DNA from: Calendula officinalis
Lineage: Eukaryota > Streptophyta > Magnoliopsida > Asterales > Asteraceae
DNA length: 64,000 nucleotides
Direction: 5' to 3'
NCBI GenBank assembly: GCA_963853835.1
Contig: OY970825.1
Coordinates: 26,784,835-26,848,834, forward strand
In this document: positions 59,777 to 64,000 of the stretch, one piece after another
How the letters are laid out: each line of letters starts with the position of its first letter
Position numbering within the stretch: position 1 is the first letter of the stretch
Program-made: the position numbers and the translations under genes
Notes under the pieces: model-generated
The model's database searches: none
What the model was told of the DNA's origin: nothing
The model's input: the letters and a program-made list of their open reading frames with translations, nothing else

Positions 59777-60539
59777 CTATATAATATGTTCCTCAGAACT
59801 TAATGCCTCATCGTTAGAATCCTGCATAAAGAAAAATGACACAACATCTTACTTAGTATATGTCACAATCTCTCAAACAATCTCCATCCGTTTAGATTTA
59901 AGATTTGTTTGATCTAGGGTGTTCACTATTTCAATGCAAATCGAATAATTTGAAATTTGAACTTAAATTTTTTTTAAGGGTTTTGTTAATAATAGCCCTT
60001 AGGGTTGTCACTAACATGTATAAAAAGCTTGTATATTGATTAAAAAAGTAATATTCCTAAAATTCAAGGGGGTTATCTTTTGTTATTTTGCCTTCTTAAT
60101 GACAGACTGTCATTATCATTTTCTTTTTTTTAAATATGTGGAAAAAATGTGTTTGTTGGTAAAGCAAGACCCGACCTAACCTAACAAACTGGGTCCAGTT
60201 TTGACCCATTATGCAACCCGCCTTTAATCTCTATCAGATACAATTAACTTCAACCACATGACTAAGAATTTGGGACAAACCTGGTAAGGACTTGTGATGC
60301 TTTTATGGACCACATCGATCATCCGCATTATTATGTACATAGGAAGCAATATACCACAAGCCTTTATAGTTAGCAACTGAAAACAAACAACTCATCAAAT
60401 CAAATCATTTCAAATAACATAATAATTACCCACTTAAAATCAATGTAACGATACTCACCGTTAGGAGGGTAAATGGGTAATCTTCTGTTTCGCCAATTAA
60501 CACACTCATAACATGTCTGATCAATAAAACTATGGTAAA
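59777..60539 (-). CDS. RING-CH (RINGv) ubiquitin ligase-like gene, last three exons
   Basis: Minus-strand exons 60459-60539, 60281-60376 and 59777-59821 (stop TAG) have proper GT-AG borders and compatible phases. They encode FTIVLLIRHVMSVLIGETED, then LLTIKACGILLPMYIIMRMI, then a short acidic tail DSNDEALSSEEHII. These match the membrane-spanning C-terminal half of plant RING-CH proteins (MARCH-like E3 ligases; two hydrophobic segments typically with LRHxLPV and GILLPxYVMIR). The RING-CH finger itself should lie in exons to the right, but I found none up to 64000; a hAT MITE sits at 60618, within what would be the preceding intron. It is either a gene with a very long intron or a 3' fragment. 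Confidence 0.65.
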
Positions 60540-60617
60540 CTGCAGGTTTGCAAGCCAATAATTAGTATAAATAAAAATATTCGTTATCTTATGAACGTGT
60601 ACATTTAATTTAAGGTA

Positions 60618-60890
60618 GGGGTGAGCATAAAAACCGAAAAACCGAACCGAAACCGAAAAACCGCCCTGAAAAAACCGAACCATTTGAAATACCGATATTA
60701 ACGGGTTTGATTATTGGAAAACCCGAATGTTGGGGGCGGTTTTTGGGGGCATATGAAAAACCCGACCAAAAACTCCGCCCCGCCATTATATATCTTTCAA
60801 AATTTTTAAAAATGTTCTTATATTTATAAAAGATTTGACATTTAATTATCTTTTAAACAAAATATATGATTGAATTTCTAGATAATTTAT
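60618..60890. mobile_element. hAT-type MITE, partial second copy
   Basis: Starts GGGGTGAGCATAAAAACCG and follows the complement of the right half of the element at 2363-2952, including GGGGGCGGTTTTTGGGGGCA and the AT-rich core (ATATATCTTTC, AAAAGATTTGACATTTAATT). It fades out near 60890 and the far end is missing. Confidence 0.75.
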
Positions 60891-60899
60891 TCCTATCTC

Positions 60900-61090
60900 T
60901 ACTATATATAATAGAGGAATGCCTTTCTAAATATAGTAGGTCTTAAACTTGCCCTTGCCATTAATGGAAGGTCTTAAACCCTCAACCAAAATTGCAATAA
61001 AAAAACGCGGGCCTGGAGTTTCGAACTTGGGACCTCACGCAACACATATATCTGACTTACCACTACACCAAATCCAATATTTGGTATTCT
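60900..61090 (-). mobile_element. tRNA-derived SINE
   Basis: On the minus strand there is an A-box-like TTGGTGTAGTGGTAAG (complement of 61055-61070) and a B-box-like AAGTTCGAAACTCC (complement of about 61015-61029), in the order and spacing of a tRNA promoter. The tail runs toward 60900. The exact ends and target duplication were not fixed. Confidence 0.5.
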
Positions 61091-62379
61091 AACCGAAACA
61101 TCTAAACCAGATAGTTAAACCACGCCTGCTAAAAAAGATGTGGAGTAAGTGTTTCATGATGCTTTCTTGCTTCATGATGTTCACCAACTAAACAATAGCA
61201 TCTGCTTGTAATTTAATTTTGAGTTGTGCAAAGGACTTAAAGATAAACTGAATACAATTTTCTTGTACATGGCTTTGATTCAATATCACTTTTATCTGGA
61301 TCATGTTACCATGTCTCCAATTATTTTCCTCTTTTATATCATCATTCATCACGACCAATGTAAACATGTTTAGTTATTTACCGTCTTACTATTGTTATGT
61401 CCATAGTCCATAGAACATGAGTTTTGGTTAATTTTCGTTAGTGTAAATTGTTAATAGTGGGCAGAAAAGGGTATGGAGCATTATCTGGTCGATTTGTAAC
61501 CTTTGAATCATTGATTTGCTTATTATGGAAACTATTGATACTTCAATTTAGTCAACTTGTAACAGCTCCAACATTCCTCGAATAAAGATGTAACCGCCCT
61601 TAAATATTATTATTGAATAACAACGGCTGCTAAAATTCAGGAATTATACTTCTATGATTATGCCTTACCTTATGGAATATCCTATGACCTATCATATCTT
61701 TAGCAAAATGACACTATAAAAAGAAGGCACAAGATCATGGTTTATGTACCAAGTGTTCGATAATATTCCTAAATGCATTTGTGTTTTTTGATTTTTGATT
61801 TTGTACGTCTCTATAAAGATGTTCGCTTATTGCATTATTCTTATAAGGTTATGGGAATACATAAAAGTCTAAAATGCAAAAATTTGGATATCAAACTATC
61901 ACACTCATCAATGTCTCAGCGGTAGGGGTTGTTGCTCATGCGTAGAACTCGACGCTGAAATTGCTATTGTTGATATGTTATCAGAAGAAGGTGCATTGCG
62001 TCATGTAAGAAGGTATATCACTTGGATGATTTGTCATGGAAATTATTAGTTTTGTTTGAATAAATATTAATTTAATTGTCTCTTAATTTGCAGCAACATC
62101 AACATTACGGCATAATGGTTACCTTACTCTTGGATTCAAGTCTCAACTATCTCATTCTATATTATTTTATAATAATCATTTGACTAAAAAATGATTCCCT
62201 ATTTGAAAAGAACATGAACCAAATGGATATCTACATACATACAGGTCATTGAAAGGTAATTCTTGTAATTTTATTTTTTTTTTTTGCTGCACAATTTGAG
62301 GAGACGCCTCTTTAAACAATGTATTTCCTCTCAAATGAAGCAGAAAGTTGTGATTATTTGTTAGTGTCTTAATTTATGG
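61091..62379. other. Intergenic DNA, no gene recognised
   Basis: AT-rich with short open frames only. I looked for the missing RING-CH finger exons on the minus strand and did not see a Cys/His pattern. Confidence 0.4.
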
Positions 62380-62386
62380 TATTGAA

Positions 62387-62632
62387 TTGTTTCAGGCAAA
62401 ACAGCCAAGAAAGATTGCGTGGTGTCGGGAGAAGGTCACCTATACTACTATGATGATAGGAAATGTGAAGCAGAGCTGTTTGGGGAGTGAGAAGATCACT
62501 AACTTGACTTGCACCCATCGGTTCCATTCGGATTGTGCGTTTCTGTGGTTAAAGAGCGATAAATTATTTTTAGTTTCAATTAACAATTTCACTTATTATA
62601 TCTTTGTATATAAAACTCTTGCCGACAGCTAA
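62387..62632 (+). pseudogene. Possible RING-H2 finger relic
   Basis: After an acceptor-like TTGTTTCAG the frame contains SEKITNLTCTHRFHSDCAFL and WLKS, which looks like the second half of a plant RING-H2 finger (C-x-H-x2-H-x2-C, then W-L). The first Cys pair is not properly spaced (only SCLGS) and the final Cys pair is absent, since the frame runs into AT-rich DNA. A truncated fragment is most likely; chance similarity is possible. Confidence 0.35.
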
Positions 62633-64000
62633 TGTAACCCAATTTAGAGTTATGTATGTGTTTTCTTTAAAAATTCAACTCTTGAATATAGAAAGGAGGT
62701 ATTGTATGTCTCACAAATTTGAACCTTAATCGTTATGTGATACTCCCGCATATTCATCCCACGTAACCTCAGACAGTAATTGAAACCGTGATAATCTTCT
62801 TCTTTTTTTATGATCGGTGAAGATCTCCTACGTCTGTACTTTTTTTTCATGGCAACTTTTATTCTCGTATTAATTATTATAGGATACACATTGGTATTAT
62901 GAAATCCGAAATTCGAAATTGATAAACCGGTTAATTCATTTTTTGCATCTTTAGAATGCTTTTTTTTGTTTGGATCTTCCACTTCACAAGAATGCTTATT
63001 TTATTAACCTAACAATTATATGAAGTTGTTCCAGATTGTATGACCCAAATACAAACTAGCTCAGAAAAAGGAACAAAAACTTCTTCTTTCTTGTCATTTA
63101 CTTGTGGAGCAGTAAGTTTGCATTGTTCTCCAATTTGGTTTTTGTTTCTTCAAATATTAATATCATTCTTTTTAAGTTTTCCTTGTGGAATATGTGTTTT
63201 TCTTTTTTGTTTTCTTGCAGATCTTGAACTGTTGTTGCAAATGAAGGAGTTCTTGCCTTTGGCTTTGACTTTCCTGGCAATGGTTAATTGCTATTTGCTA
63301 CAAATTTTGTTTCAATATAGATATGAATTATAATTTTTAATTATTGTGTAGATTCATTTCAATATGGAAATTGATATAAAGAATTGTTTTTTTGAATGGG
63401 TTATAAAGAATTGTTGATTTACGGGCTGTAACTTTGAGCATAAAAACGCTATGTGGCTGCAATTACTGGTCACACCAAAGGTTAAAAACTTTCAATTTGT
63501 AACATTTGTAATAAAGTTAACACCTTTAAATAACTGTTATCTTTATCATAAGGATTTTTGCAGGTTGAAATGTGGTGCTTTTATATGCCTCAAAGTTTAA
63601 AGATGTTCAAAATGTGGTCAAACATTTGTTGTTGGTTTGACTTGGGAAGTGCTATTGACGGTAGTTTGTAAAGATTACTTGCAGAGAATTAAAAAATGTG
63701 GAATCATTTTTGTTACCAATAAAAAGGCTAATGATAGGCTATTAACATTTTTGGAGCCTTTATAGCAGACCAATTAGGTTTAAAACATAGCTCGAATTTG
63801 ATTCTAGCATAAAAAATTGTAACTTTTTTTTATTTATAAAAATGAGTTATTTGTGTTAGTTGAAGAAAAACAATTCGAGTGACTTTAAACCCAATTGACC
63901 TGTTAGGTTCAAAATATGAATTGTTGTATAAAGTGGTTCACGAGATTTTATTAATTAACAAACCACTCTGAATTTCGATCCATGTTACCCGTTGGGTTTA
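62633..64000. other. Intergenic DNA, no gene recognised
   Basis: Lys/Arg-rich frame on the minus strand at 62650-62982 and a hydrophobic frame at 63040-63333 show no known domain and look like chance. From 63860 to the end are GACC/GGTT-rich repeat-like words similar to those near 955-1190. Confidence 0.4.

Noticed and set aside
62650..62982. 110-codon Lys/Arg-rich frame on the minus strand
   Set aside because: No domain, no splice partners, and composition explained by A/T-rich DNA.

Overview
The window is nuclear DNA of a flowering plant, most likely a eudicot. Genes have GT-AG introns, the intergenic DNA is AT-rich, there are plant-only families (chloroplast CP12, an S1-group bZIP with its sucrose-control upstream ORF, a RING-CH gene), and there are Copia, Gypsy, CACTA, hAT, Mutator, Stowaway and Tourist elements. 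The TGTAACGACC LTR family looks like ones I associate with Asteraceae, but that is inference. No tRNA, rRNA, CRISPR array or bacterial-type system was seen.

Layout. 1-6.8 kb: AT-rich DNA with a hAT MITE, then two convergent genes, CP12 (3451-3813, +) and a bZIP factor (4436-4864, -), the latter with its regulatory uORF at 5008-5094. 6.98-25.94 kb: first transposon nest. A Gypsy-type solo LTR is split by a GAG-only LTR element (7617-24850), which holds a truncated Gypsy element in the opposite direction (13747-24561), which holds a Copia relic (14426-21847), whose 5' LTR holds a Stowaway MITE. Most junctions are fixed by target-site duplications. 26.88-47.18 kb: a VPS51-like gene fragment broken by two insertions. 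One is a solo LTR (26942-44539) that carries Copia B (27606-43033), which carries Copia A (27989-36106) and solo LTR C (39048-41519), which carries solo LTR D (40323-40936). The other is a 2.06-kb CACTA element (45066-47127) that carries a Ulp1-like cysteine protease gene with an intact catalytic triad.

48.6-59.5 kb: the gene-rich part. MCM7 (13 exons, 718 aa) is followed on the same strand by MSH6 (21 exons, 1254 aa). Both have E2F-type sites upstream, as expected for S-phase genes: MCM7 is a subunit of the replicative helicase and MSH6 recognises mismatches behind the fork. A 463-bp Mutator-type MITE lies between them. 59.7-64 kb: the last three exons of a RING-CH ubiquitin ligase gene (-), a second copy of the hAT MITE, a tRNA-derived SINE, and a possible RING-H2 relic.

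I did not find a clearly new biological system. The best candidates for a second look are the duplicated hairpin leader shared by the GAG-only element and Copia A (a possible trans-packaging signal), and the Ulp1-like gene inside a CACTA element with no visible transposase.
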